Shown here: piece by piece, positions 56,539 through 64,000 of the stretch | Position numbering within the stretch: the stretch's first letter is position 1 | Layout: every line of letters starts with the position of its first letter | Assembly: GCF_016907435.1 (NCBI RefSeq) | Contig: NZ_JAFBBZ010000001.1 | Span: 992,001-1,056,000, forward strand | Direction: 5' to 3' | Source of the DNA: Nocardioides salarius | Lineage (GTDB): Bacteria; Actinomycetota; Actinomycetes; Propionibacteriales; Nocardioidaceae | Length of the DNA stretch: 64,000 nt | Translations under genes and position numbers: made by a program | The notes under the pieces: model-generated | Database searches by the model: none | What the model was told of the DNA's origin: nothing | Seen by the model: only the letters and a program-made list of their open reading frames with translations

Positions 56539-57795
56539 TCAGAGCCAGTTCATCGGGTCGACGGGGTTGCCGCCCACGAGCACGCTGTAGTGCAGGTGGC
56601 ACCCGGTCGACCAGCCCGTGTCGCCGACGTACCCGATCGTCTGGCCGCGGCTGACCCGCGCGCCGACGCCGTAGCGGTAGCTGCGCGCGTGGTTGTAGAC
56701 CACCGTCAGCGACCGGCCGTTGACCTGGCCGAGGTTGAGGAAGAGCCGGTTGCCGTAGACCGCGGAGTAGTACTTCGCGATCACCGTGCCGGTGCCGGAG
56801 GCGACCATCGGCTGGCCGCACGCGACACCGAAGTCGGTGCCGTCGTGCATGCTGCGGTAGCCGTAGATGGGGTGCGTGCGGTAGCCGAAGGGCGAGGTCA
56901 CCACTCCCCCGACCGGTGGCAGCAGGTAGCCGGTCGGCTTCGCCGAGACCGACGTGCCACGCGCGCGCCGGGCGGCGGCGGCGATGCGGTCCTTGATCCT
57001 CGACTCCTGGCGGCGCAGCGCGGCCAGCGCGGCCTGGTCGGCCTGCTTGGCGGCGGTCGCCTTCCTGCGTGCCGAGAGGCGCTTGGAGACCAGGCCCCGC
57101 ACCTCGTCGCGCACCTGGAGCGCCTGCGCGGTCAGCGACTTCACCTTCGACAGGTGCGCCGCGGCGGCGGCGCGCTCGTCGGCGACCCGGTCCTTGGCGG
57201 TCTCGACCTCGTCCTCGCGGACCTGCAGCAGGACCTCGGCGGCGTCGAGGTCGTCGTACATCGACGTCTCGCGCCCCACGATGGCGCTGCTGGCCGCCTG
57301 CTGGCGGGTCAGGTCGCTGGTGGAGCTGGAGTTGAGCAGGCTGCCCAGGACCAGCATGTCGGGGCTGCCCTGCATGTAGGTGTCGGCGATGCGGTCCTTG
57401 ACCACGTCGCGCTGCTCGTCGAGGGCCTCCTGGCCAGCCACGAGGTCGTCACGGGCGGTCGCGAGACGCAGCTGGGCCGCCGCGAGGCGCTCCTCCATGC
57501 GGGCGTCCTCGAGCTTGGCCTCGTCGAGCTTGCTGCGCACGGTGCCGAGCTCGGCCTTCGCCGAGTCGAGCTCGGCGCGGGCCCGGGCAGCGGCCGCGAA
57601 CGCCTTCTTCGTCGCCTTGCTGGACTGCTCGAGGTCGTCTGCGGCGCCCTCGATCTGCTGCTGGACCTTCTTCTGCTGGTCCTTGAGGTCGTCATCGGCA
57701 TGAGCGAGCGGGATGGCCAGAGCACCCAGGACCAGCGCACCGGCCGTGGCGGCCGATGCGAGGCGGTGGCGCGAGGCGCTGGGGAAGGAGCGCAC
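56539..57795 (-). CDS. Coiled-coil M23 (LytM) peptidase, likely FtsEX partner
   Basis: The 418-residue protein begins VRSFPSASRHRLASAATAG with a signal segment, then a long coiled coil (residues ~35-270, rich in Ala/Glu/Lys/Asp), and a C-terminal M23 domain with SPFGYRTHPIYGYRSMHDGT, FGVACGQP and the HLHYSVL motif. Zinc ligands are present in HDGTDFG and HLHY. This plan is that of FtsEX-activated hydrolases. GTG at 57795 is chosen; the longer frame runs into ftsX. It lies 53 bp downstream of ftsX. Confidence 0.88.
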   Translation of the reverse strand: MRSFPSASRHRLASAATAGALVLGALAIPLAHADDDLKDQQKKVQQQIEGAADDLEQSSKATKKAFAAAARARAELDSAKAELGTVRSKLDEAKLEDARMEERLAAAQLRLATARDDLVAGQEALDEQRDVVKDRIADTYMQGSPDMLVLGSLLNSSSTSDLTRQQAASSAIVGRETSMYDDLDAAEVLLQVREDEVETAKDRVADERAAAAAHLSKVKSLTAQALQVRDEVRGLVSKRLSARRKATAAKQADQAALAALRRQESRIKDRIAAAARRARGTSVSAKPTGYLLPPVGGVVTSPFGYRTHPIYGYRSMHDGTDFGVACGQPMVASGTGTVIAKYYSAVYGNRLFLNLGQVNGRSLTVVYNHARSYRYGVGARVSRGQTIGYVGDTGWSTGCHLHYSVLVGGNPVDPMNWL

Positions 57796-57848
57796 CGTAT
57801 TGCCTTCGACGTCGGGGAAGAGTCGTGTGGAACGGTACGGCGCGCGGC

Positions 57849-58763
57849 TCAGACTTTGACGTATTTGCGGGTCAGCGCGAGTGTCGGCAGCAGCGTCAGG
57901 ACCGGCCCCAGGACCGCCACGACGCCCAGTGCGACCACGTAGTCGTCCCAGCCGACCCACGGGATGAACTCCAGGTAGTCGCTGAACCGCTGCTGCACCC
58001 CGAAGTACTGGAAGCCGGCCAGTGCCCCGCCCGCGAGCACCACGCTGATGACGGCGGTGACCAGCGCCTCGAGCAGGAACGGCAGCGCGATGTAGAGCGT
58101 GGAGGCGCCCACGAGCCGCATGATGCCGATCTCCTTGCGGCGCGCGAAGGCGGCCAGGCGGATCGTGTTGGCCACCAGCAGCAGCGCCGAGACGACCAGC
58201 AGCAGGGCGATGCCGAGGGCGGCGCGCTGCATCGCCTCCATCGTGTTGATGATCTTGCCCGCGGTCTCGCGCTGGTCGACCAGCTTGGCCACGCCGTCGA
58301 GGCCGACGATCGCCGAGGTGATCCCCTCGAACTCGGAGGGGTCCTCGAGGGTGATCCACACCGACTCGGGCAGGTCCTCGGCGCCCAGGATGGCGTTGGG
58401 TCCCTCGAAACGGTCGGCCTCCTCGGGGCCGTAGAGCTCCTTGACCTTCTCGAAGGCGGTCTCCTTGGACTCGACCCGGTAGGACGCGACCTCGGGGTTG
58501 TCCTCGATCGTGGCCAGGACCCGCTGCTTCTCCTCCTTGGTCACCTCGCCCTGGCAGCTCTGGTTGGGGTCGTCGTCGCGGCACAGGTAGGCGGTGATCT
58601 CGAGCTCGCTGCCGAGCTGGTCGCTGGTCTTCTCGGCCTGGCGGTTGAGCAGCGCGCCGGCGCCCACGAGCGTGAGCGAGACGAAGAGGGTCAGGATCAC
58701 CGCCAGGTGCATCGAGAGGTTGCGACGCAGCCCCTGGCCGAGGTTGGAGAGGACGTAGCGCAT
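57849..58763 (-). CDS. ftsX: Cell-division membrane protein FtsX
   Basis: The 304-residue protein has an N-terminal TM segment (LSMHLAVILTLFVSLTLVGA), an extracellular domain with EVASYRVESKETAFEKVKEL, and three further TM segments. FtsX links cytoplasmic FtsE to outer peptidoglycan hydrolases. It lies downstream of ftsE with a 70-bp gap that contains a duplicated CTGCCTGTAGAGG motif. Confidence 0.93.
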   Translation of the reverse strand: MRYVLSNLGQGLRRNLSMHLAVILTLFVSLTLVGAGALLNRQAEKTSDQLGSELEITAYLCRDDDPNQSCQGEVTKEEKQRVLATIEDNPEVASYRVESKETAFEKVKELYGPEEADRFEGPNAILGAEDLPESVWITLEDPSEFEGITSAIVGLDGVAKLVDQRETAGKIINTMEAMQRAALGIALLLVVSALLLVANTIRLAAFARRKEIGIMRLVGASTLYIALPFLLEALVTAVISVVLAGGALAGFQYFGVQQRFSDYLEFIPWVGWDDYVVALGVVAVLGPVLTLLPTLALTRKYVKV

Positions 58764-58833
58764 GGAGGAGGGGACTCTCTGCCTGTAGAGGAACTGCCTG
58801 TAGAGGGAGTGCGGGGTGAGCGGTGGGCGCCGC

Positions 58834-59523
58834 TCAGTGCTGGAAGCCGTAGGCGCCCTGCGCCTGGTCGCGGACCACCTTGCCGTGGTCGAGCTCGATG
58901 ACGCGCTTGCGCATCTGGTCGACGATGCCGTGGTCGTGGGTGGCCATCACCACCGTGGTGCCCGTGCGGTTGATCCGGTCGAGCAGCTTCATGATGCCCA
59001 CCGACGTGGTGGGATCGAGGTTGCCGGTGGGCTCGTCGGCGATCAGGATCATCGGCCGGTTGACGAAGGCCCGGGCCACCGCGACGCGCTGCTGCTCACC
59101 GCCGGAGAGCTCGTCGGGCAGCCGGTCGGCCTTGGTGTCGAGGCCCACCAGCTCGAGGGTCTCGGGCACCAGGGCGCGGACCTCCTTGGGCGAGTGCCCG
59201 GTGACCTGCATCGCGAACGCGACGTTCTCGGCCACCGTCTTCGACTGCAGCAGCCGGAAGTCCTGGAAGACGGTGCCGATCTGGCGCCGCAGCCGCGGCA
59301 CCTTCCAGCCCGCGAGCCGGTTGATCTCCTTGCCGGCGACGTAGACGCGGCCCGACGTGGGCCGGGCCTCGCGCAGGATCAGGCGCAGGGCCGTGGACTT
59401 GCCGGAGCCGGAGCTGCCGACCAGGAAGACGAACTCGCCCTTCTCGACGTCGACCGACACGTCGTCGAGGGCGGGGCCTCCGGTGCCGGGGTAGGTCTTG
59501 GTGACCTTCTCGAAGCGAATCAC
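58834..59523 (-). CDS. ftsE: Cell-division ATPase FtsE
   Basis: The 229-residue ABC ATPase has Walker [17 protein letters not shown], the signature [16 protein letters not shown] and Walker [16 protein letters not shown] at 59523 begins the conserved [13 protein letters not shown]; the longer frame upstream is a shadow of the lipoprotein gene on the other strand. It forms ftsE-ftsX with the M23 protein downstream. Confidence 0.95.
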   Translation of the reverse strand: MIRFEKVTKTYPGTGGPALDDVSVDVEKGEFVFLVGSSGSGKSTALRLILREARPTSGRVYVAGKEINRLAGWKVPRLRRQIGTVFQDFRLLQSKTVAENVAFAMQVTGHSPKEVRALVPETLELVGLDTKADRLPDELSGGEQQRVAVARAFVNRPMILIADEPTGNLDPTTSVGIMKLLDRINRTGTTVVMATHDHGIVDQMRKRVIELDHGKVVRDQAQGAYGFQH

Positions 59524-59583
59524 CCGCACGAGATTACGCCAGGGGGCCAGGAGTGCCCGCCTCCTGGCCGCAGGCCCCGTCCG

Positions 59584-59595
59584 TAGGGTGTGCGC
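59584..59595 (+). promoter_or_regulatory. -10 box (TAGGGT) of the small lipoprotein gene
   Basis: TAGGGT at 59584-59589, then 6 nt, then GTG at 59596; GTG at 59590 abuts the box and is less likely. Confidence 0.5.
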
Positions 59596-60264
59596 GTGTC
59601 GTCCCGGTCCTCTCGTGCAGCCGCGCTCGCGGCGCCCGCGTGGGCGCTGGCGCTGGTGCTGGGCGCCTGCAACTCGCAGCCGTCCTCCCCCGCGCCCGAC
59701 GCCGCAGCGACCGCCCCTACGCCCTCCGCCGAGCCGAGCTCGCTCGACGACCTCGACCCCACGACGCTGGCGGTCCCCCACGCCGACCTGTGCGCAGGAC
59801 TGACGGCCGCGGCCGTCGAGGCCGCGCTGCAGGGCGAGCCGCGCCGCGTCGAGACCTGGGCCGACGGCCAGCAGGCGCGGCTCTCGGCGCAGGTGCGCGA
59901 CGTCGCCCACGAGGACGGTTGCCGCTTCGACGGCCCGGGCCGCACCAGCGCGGCGGCGTGGGTCTTCACCCCTCCGGTCTCGCCCGAGCGCGCCGACGAG
60001 CTGGCCCGGGCCGCGGGCGCGGGCAGCAGGTGTCGCGACGTCCCCGACGCGGCGGCGTACGGCGACCCGTCGGTGGCGCGCACCTGCCGCTCCGGGCCGC
60101 TGCGCGAGACCAGGTACGCCGGCCTGGTCGGTGACGCGTGGCTGACCTGCAGCCTCAGCGCGCCCCGGTCGGTCGACCGCGCCGACCTCGAGGCGCGTGC
60201 CGACGCGTGGTGCGCCGCGGTGCTGCTCGGGGCCGCGCCGGGCCGGACCTCGGCGAACGGCTGA
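59596..60264 (+). CDS. Small secreted lipoprotein, unassigned domain
   Basis: The 222-residue product has a signal and lipobox LGAC ([12 protein letters not shown]) and a Pro/Ser/Ala linker. The mature part has [20 protein letters not shown] and Cys residues at RCRDVP, ARTCRSG and LTCSLS, likely disulfide-bonded. It lies between ftsE and prfB on the opposite strand. I cannot name the domain. Confidence 0.75.
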   Translation: MSSRSSRAAALAAPAWALALVLGACNSQPSSPAPDAAATAPTPSAEPSSLDDLDPTTLAVPHADLCAGLTAAAVEAALQGEPRRVETWADGQQARLSAQVRDVAHEDGCRFDGPGRTSAAAWVFTPPVSPERADELARAAGAGSRCRDVPDAAAYGDPSVARTCRSGPLRETRYAGLVGDAWLTCSLSAPRSVDRADLEARADAWCAAVLLGAAPGRTSANG

Positions 60265-60267
60265 GGA

Positions 60268-61383
60268 TCAGGCGTCGGTCTTCTCGGCGCCCATCCGCCA
60301 GCGGATGCCGGCCTCGAGGAAGCCGTCGAGGTCACCGTCGAAGACCGCCTGGGGGTTGCCGACCTCGTAGGAGGTCCGCAGGTCCTTGACCACCTGGTAG
60401 GGGTTCAGCACGTAGTTGCGCATCTGGTCGCCCCACGAGGCCTGCACGTCACCGCGCATCTCGTCGAGGTGGGCCTTCTCCTCGGCCTTCTTGCGCGCGA
60501 GCAGCTTGGCCTTGAGCACCACCATCGCGCTGGCCTTGTTCTGCAGCTGCGACTTCTCGTTCTGGCACGAGACGACCACCCCGGTGGGGATGTGGGTCAG
60601 GCGCACCGCGGAGTCGGTGGTGTTGACCGACTGGCCGCCGGGGCCGCCCGAGCGGTAGACGTCGGTGCGGATCTCCTCGTCGGGGACGTCGATCTCGTCG
60701 GTCTGCTCCAGCACCGGCACCACCTCGACGGCGGCGAAGGAGGTCTGGCGGCGGCCCTGGTTGTCGAACGGGCTGATCCGCACCAGGCGGTGGGTCCCGG
60801 CCTCGACCGAGAGCGTGCCGTAGGCGTAGGGCGCGTGGATGGCGAAGGTGGCCGACTTCAGGCCCGCCTCCTCGGCGTAGGAGGTGTCGAAGACCTCCAC
60901 GGGGTACTTGTGCTGCTCGGCCCAGCGCGTGTACATCCGCATCAGCGTCTCGGCGAAGTCGGCGGCGTCGACGCCACCGGCTCCGGCGCGGATCGTGACC
61001 AGCGCCTCGCGGGCGTCGTACTCGCCGGAGAGGAGGGTGCGCACCTCGAGCTGCTCGACGGCCTTCTTGACCCGGACGAGCTCGCGCTCGGCCTCGGCCA
61101 TCGAGTCGGCGTCACCCTCCTCGACCCCGAGCTCGACGAGGACCTCGAGGTCCTCGATGCGGCCCGACAGCTCGGCGAAGCGGTCGACCTGGCCCTGCAG
61201 CAGGGAGAGGCGACCGGTCACGCGGGTGGCGTTCGCCTGGTCGTCCCACAGGTCGGCAGCACCGACCTGCTCGCCGAGCTCGGCGATCTCGCGACGCATG
61301 GCGTCGATGTCGAGCACCTGCTCGACGGTGCGCATGGTCGCCTGGAGCTGCTTGATCTCGAGGTCGTAGTCGATGCCTGCCAC
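60268..61383 (-). CDS. prfB: Peptide chain release factor 2
   Basis: The 371-residue protein has the tripeptide anticodon region [19 protein letters not shown] with SPF and the GGQ motif [16 protein letters not shown]. It terminates translation at UGA and UAA. The reading frame is continuous with no internal stop, so no programmed +1 frameshift is needed here, unlike E. coli. GTG at 61383 is preferred over the TTG 9 nt upstream. It starts the prfB-ftsE-ftsX-smpB block. Confidence 0.96.
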   Translation of the reverse strand: MAGIDYDLEIKQLQATMRTVEQVLDIDAMRREIAELGEQVGAADLWDDQANATRVTGRLSLLQGQVDRFAELSGRIEDLEVLVELGVEEGDADSMAEAERELVRVKKAVEQLEVRTLLSGEYDAREALVTIRAGAGGVDAADFAETLMRMYTRWAEQHKYPVEVFDTSYAEEAGLKSATFAIHAPYAYGTLSVEAGTHRLVRISPFDNQGRRQTSFAAVEVVPVLEQTDEIDVPDEEIRTDVYRSGGPGGQSVNTTDSAVRLTHIPTGVVVSCQNEKSQLQNKASAMVVLKAKLLARKKAEEKAHLDEMRGDVQASWGDQMRNYVLNPYQVVKDLRTSYEVGNPQAVFDGDLDGFLEAGIRWRMGAEKTDA

Positions 61384-61417
61384 GAGCAGCAAGACTACGC
61401 ACCTCGCGGGGCGGTTC

Positions 61418-61897
61418 CTACTTGCGGCCGAAGACCTGGGCCGCGTACCACCGGCCGTCGTCGTCGCGCGCGGCGCCGACGCCGAGGAGTCGGTACTGCG
61501 CGGTCAGGATGTTGGCGCGGTGGCCCGACGAGCCCATCCACCCCTTCACCACGGCCTTGCCGCTCGGGTAGCCGTAGGCGACGTTCTCGGCGACGCGGCT
61601 CAGGTCGCACCTCTTCAGCACCGGGCCGAGGTCCTGGTGGTACATCCGCTCCTGCCTGGCCATCCGGCGGGCCTGGCGGTCGGCGAAGCGCTGCACGCAC
61701 TTCTGCTTGCGCAGCGCCACCAGGTCGCGCTTGGTGCGCTGGGCGTTGGTCTTCTTGTGCGCCGACCTCTCGTACGCCGCCGCGCCGGCGGCGTGCGCGG
61801 GGGTGGGCGCCACGACCGTGGCGGCGCTGAGGAGCAGGGTGAGCAGGAGGGTCAGGGGGACGAGCGGGGCGAACGGGGTCGCGAGGGGGGATCGCAT
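61418..61897 (-). CDS. CAP-domain (SCP/PR-1) secreted protein
   Basis: The 159-residue protein has a Leu-rich signal ([20 protein letters not shown]), then [20 protein letters not shown] and the CAP core [20 protein letters not shown] followed by GHRANIL. CAP proteins are extracellular; their activity varies. The ATG at 61897 follows TACCCT by 7 nt. The larger reading frame on this strand overlaps the antiporter and is not the gene. Confidence 0.9.
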   Translation of the reverse strand: MRSPLATPFAPLVPLTLLLTLLLSAATVVAPTPAHAAGAAAYERSAHKKTNAQRTKRDLVALRKQKCVQRFADRQARRMARQERMYHQDLGPVLKRCDLSRVAENVAYGYPSGKAVVKGWMGSSGHRANILTAQYRLLGVGAARDDDGRWYAAQVFGRK

Positions 61898-61917
61898 ACC
61901 CGGCAGGGTACGGGCGA

Positions 61918-63237
61918 CTACCCCGTCGTGACCCGTTCGCGACGATCGAGCAGGCCCATCACCGGGCCCACCAGCACGCCGTGCACCAGCACCGAGGCCA
62001 CGACCGTGAACCCGACCGTCGACCACAGCCACGGCTGCCCGAAGGCCTCGACCTCGCCGGCGGCGTAGGCCAGGTAGAACAGCGAGCCGACGCCGCGGAC
62101 CCCGAAGAACGCGGCCGTCCCGCGCTCGGTGCGGGTCAGGCCGCCCCGCTCCCCCGGCGGGACGGGACGCACGCTGAGGGCCAGGAACCCGGCGACCGGC
62201 CTCACGACCAGGATCAGCCCGAGGCCGATGGCCACCCCGCGCCAGTCGAGGTCCTCCAGCAGGCCGCGGGTCAGGGCGATGCCCAGGACCAGCAGCACGA
62301 AGAGGGTCAGCAGCCGCTCGAGACGCTCGACCACCTCGTGCATGGCCCGGTGGTAGTCGTGGCGGCGCTCGGAGGCCCGGAAGGTCATCGCGCAGGCGAA
62401 GACGGCCAGGAACCCGTAACCGCCCAGCGCCTCGGCGGCGCCGTACGACGCCGCCAGCGCCGCCACGGCCAGCAGCGGCTCGCCCCGCTCGGCGATGCGC
62501 AGCGCCGGGCTGACGGCGCGGAAGGCGACGCGGGCCAGCACGTGGCCGACCGCGACGCCGACGACCACGCCGATGACGGTCTTGCCCAGCAGGTACCAGC
62601 CGACCCACTCCAGGGCGCCCGCACCGAGGGCGCCGCCGCCGGCGACCAGCACCGCGAGGTAGACGAACGGGAAGGCCAGGCCGTCGTTGAGACCGGCCTC
62701 GGCGGTCAGGGCGAAGCGGACCTCGTCGTCCTCGTCGATGGGGGCGCAGTCGTCGACGTCCTCGCCGATGACGGTGGTGGTCGCCGGCCCGGCGACCTGC
62801 ACGTCGGAGGCGAGCACCGGGTCGGTGGGGGCCAGCACCGCGCCGAGCAGGATCGCGACCGCGGGCGCCAGGCCGGCCCACCAGCCCAGCAGGGCGACAC
62901 CGGCGATCGAGAGCGGCATGGCGATGCCCAGCAGGCGCCAGGTCGGCGACCAGGCCCGGCGCGAGGACTTCTGGCGCGGGTCGAGCGGCCGGTCGAGCGC
63001 CAGGCCCACGCCCATCAGCGCGATCAGGACCGTCAGCTCGGTGATGTGCTCGATGGCGGCGCGGTTGTCCTGCGGGCTCAGCGGCAGGTCGTCGGGCAAC
63101 GGGGTCAGGCCCAGGAGCATGCCCAGGCCCACCAGCACCATCGGGGAGGTCAGCGGCAGCCGGCCCAGGATGCTGGGCAGCACGATCGCCAGCAGCAGGC
63201 TGGCTCCGGCCACGAGGTAGACGAGGTCGGCGGTCAC
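61918..63237 (-). CDS. CPA1-type Na+/H+ antiporter
   Basis: The 439-residue membrane protein has about 12 hydrophobic segments and the CPA1 core LAPTDPVLASDVQVAG and LTAEAGLNDGLAFPFVYLA, where the ND pair is the cation site. It would exchange Na+ or K+ for protons. It lies downstream of the GntP-family permease, but a strong hairpin between them suggests separate transcripts. Confidence 0.9.
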   Translation of the reverse strand: MTADLVYLVAGASLLLAIVLPSILGRLPLTSPMVLVGLGMLLGLTPLPDDLPLSPQDNRAAIEHITELTVLIALMGVGLALDRPLDPRQKSSRRAWSPTWRLLGIAMPLSIAGVALLGWWAGLAPAVAILLGAVLAPTDPVLASDVQVAGPATTTVIGEDVDDCAPIDEDDEVRFALTAEAGLNDGLAFPFVYLAVLVAGGGALGAGALEWVGWYLLGKTVIGVVVGVAVGHVLARVAFRAVSPALRIAERGEPLLAVAALAASYGAAEALGGYGFLAVFACAMTFRASERRHDYHRAMHEVVERLERLLTLFVLLVLGIALTRGLLEDLDWRGVAIGLGLILVVRPVAGFLALSVRPVPPGERGGLTRTERGTAAFFGVRGVGSLFYLAYAAGEVEAFGQPWLWSTVGFTVVASVLVHGVLVGPVMGLLDRRERVTTG

Positions 63238-63252
63238 GGCTCGAAACTACCG

Positions 63253-63283
63253 GGACCGGCCGGGTGGGGAGCCCGGCCGGTCC
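63253..63283. terminator. 12-bp hairpin between the permease and the antiporter
   Basis: GGACCGGCCGGG (63253-63264) pairs with CCCGGCCGGTCC (63272-63283) over a 7-nt loop, placed after the permease stop on the minus strand. Confidence 0.7.
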
Positions 63284-63300
63284 GAGGTGTGGCAGGTGGC

Positions 63301-64000
63301 TCAGAAGCCGCCGAAGAGGGTGCCGAGGGTGATCACGACGACCAGCGCGGCCAGCGGGATCGCGACGGCCACCACGAAGATGTCCTTGTAGGACTGGCGG
63401 TGGGTCAGCCCGCAGATCGCTAGGACCGTGACGACGGCGCCGTTGTGGGGCAGGGCGTCGAAGCCGCCGGCGGCCAGCACGGTGACGCGGTGCATCAGCT
63501 CGAGGCTGATGCCCTGGGCGTCGGCCAGGCCGCGGAACTGCTCGCCGAGGGTCTGCAGCGCGATGCTCATGCCGCCCGAGGCGGAGCCGGTGATGCCGGC
63601 GAGCACGTTGACTGCCACGGCCAGCGAGATGACCGGGTTGCCGGAGATGCCCAGCACCGAGTCGCGCACGGTGCGGAAGGCGGGCAGCGAGGCGATGACG
63701 GCGCCGTACCCGACCTCGCTGGCGGTGTTGAAGATCGGCAGGAACGAGCCCATGGTGCCGGCGTTGACCGACTCCTTGACGTCGCCGAACCGCTTGAGGT
63801 TGGTCAGCACGACCACGAGGGTGGCCACGACCAGGGCGACCACGATCGCCCAGATCCCGCCGACGGTGTCGATGTCGGTGTTGCCGTAGGCGTCGTCGGC
63901 CAGGTAGTCGGTCTCCATGGCCGGGAAGACCCAGGTGACCAGCACGTAGTTGAGCGCGATGACCACGACGATGGGCAGGAAGGCGATCAGCACGCCGGGG
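63301..64000 (-). CDS. GntP-family permease, N-terminus cut by window edge
   Basis: The frame is open to base 64000, so the N-terminal part lies outside. The visible ~230 residues have several hydrophobic segments and the family end motif GGFDALPHNGAVVTVLAICG, with NVLAGITGSASGGMSIALQT before it. It resembles the GntP/citrate-type group. It is distinct from gntP at 38672. Substrate unknown. Confidence 0.85.
   Translation of the reverse strand, partial: PGVLIAFLPIVVVIALNYVLVTWVFPAMETDYLADDAYGNTDIDTVGGIWAIVVALVVATLVVVLTNLKRFGDVKESVNAGTMGSFLPIFNTASEVGYGAVIASLPAFRTVRDSVLGISGNPVISLAVAVNVLAGITGSASGGMSIALQTLGEQFRGLADAQGISLELMHRVTVLAAGGFDALPHNGAVVTVLAICGLTHRQSYKDIFVVAVAIPLAALVVVITLGTLFGGF

Noticed and set aside
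60268..61383. Programmed frameshift in prfB
   Set aside because: The frame runs from start to stop without an internal UGA.

Overview
The window is high-GC, densely coded actinobacterial chromosome. The best fit is a member of the Nocardioidaceae (Nocardioides-like). The evidence is a mec-cysO-cysM cysteine cluster close to clpS and DUF2017, an smpB-ftsX-ftsE-prfB block with a nearby ssrA, several 13E12-type (DUF222) HNH genes, many GTG starts, and many genes whose -10 box sits 6 nt before the start codon, as expected for leaderless mRNAs. No phage, plasmid or conjugation genes were seen. Both end genes are cut by the window edges.

Layout. 1-9 kb: a secreted DUF3152 metalloprotease (cut at the left edge), cysM, an NYN-domain protein, cysO, mec, a Nudix hydrolase, gdhA, DUF2017, clpS, then NAD salvage (pncB, pncA) and an enoyl-CoA hydratase. 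9-21 kb: small regulator/partner modules (ArsR-type+MFS, MarR+MFS, AsnC|hpd, IclR, thioesterase|HxlR), two tandem paralogous lipoproteins, a DEAD/DEAH helicase with DUF3039, and AlgH. 21-25.5 kb: a DUF222-HNH gene, then an array of about 140-bp repeats with CCGTTGGTYGAG ends, one of which is split by an intact 1332-bp IS3-family element. 25.5-34.8 kb: TetR, a DUF3048 lipoprotein, an SDR reductase, a HIT protein, an M15 peptidase, a TrkA/TrkH potassium system, a DLH-like hydrolase, and an unusual HTH-membrane fusion. 34.8-40.1 kb: a UvrA-like protein and a gluconate module (gntK|gntR, gntP). 40.4-46.6 kb: one 2087-residue secreted phosphoesterase with lamin-tail domains and Ig-like repeats. 46.7-55.1 kb: two near-identical DUF222-HNH genes in direct orientation, exactly 6,820 bp apart, enclosing a sulfatase, an XRE-cupin regulator, a thioredoxin-reductase/methyltransferase fusion, ssrA (tmRNA) and an acetyltransferase. 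55-63 kb: an amidohydrolase, smpB, an M23 envelope peptidase, ftsX, ftsE, a small lipoprotein, prfB, a CAP-domain protein and a CPA1 antiporter. The right edge cuts a second GntP-family permease.

How the genes work together. mec, cysO and cysM form the sulfur-carrier-protein route to cysteine; here CysO is encoded with an extra C-terminal Cys after the Gly-Gly, which would make the Mec protease a maturation enzyme as well. ssrA and smpB form the trans-translation pair and ClpS is a proteolysis adaptor. FtsE, FtsX and the coiled-coil M23 protein form a likely cell-division peptidoglycan hydrolysis unit. The three DUF222-HNH genes carry LexA-like inverted repeats near their starts, suggesting DNA-damage control. 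Strongest leads: the CysO-Cys ending, the SOS-box HNH genes and their 6.8-kb direct repeat around ssrA, the HTH/ECF-S-like fusion, and the His-rich reductase-methyltransferase fusion facing an XRE-cupin regulator.
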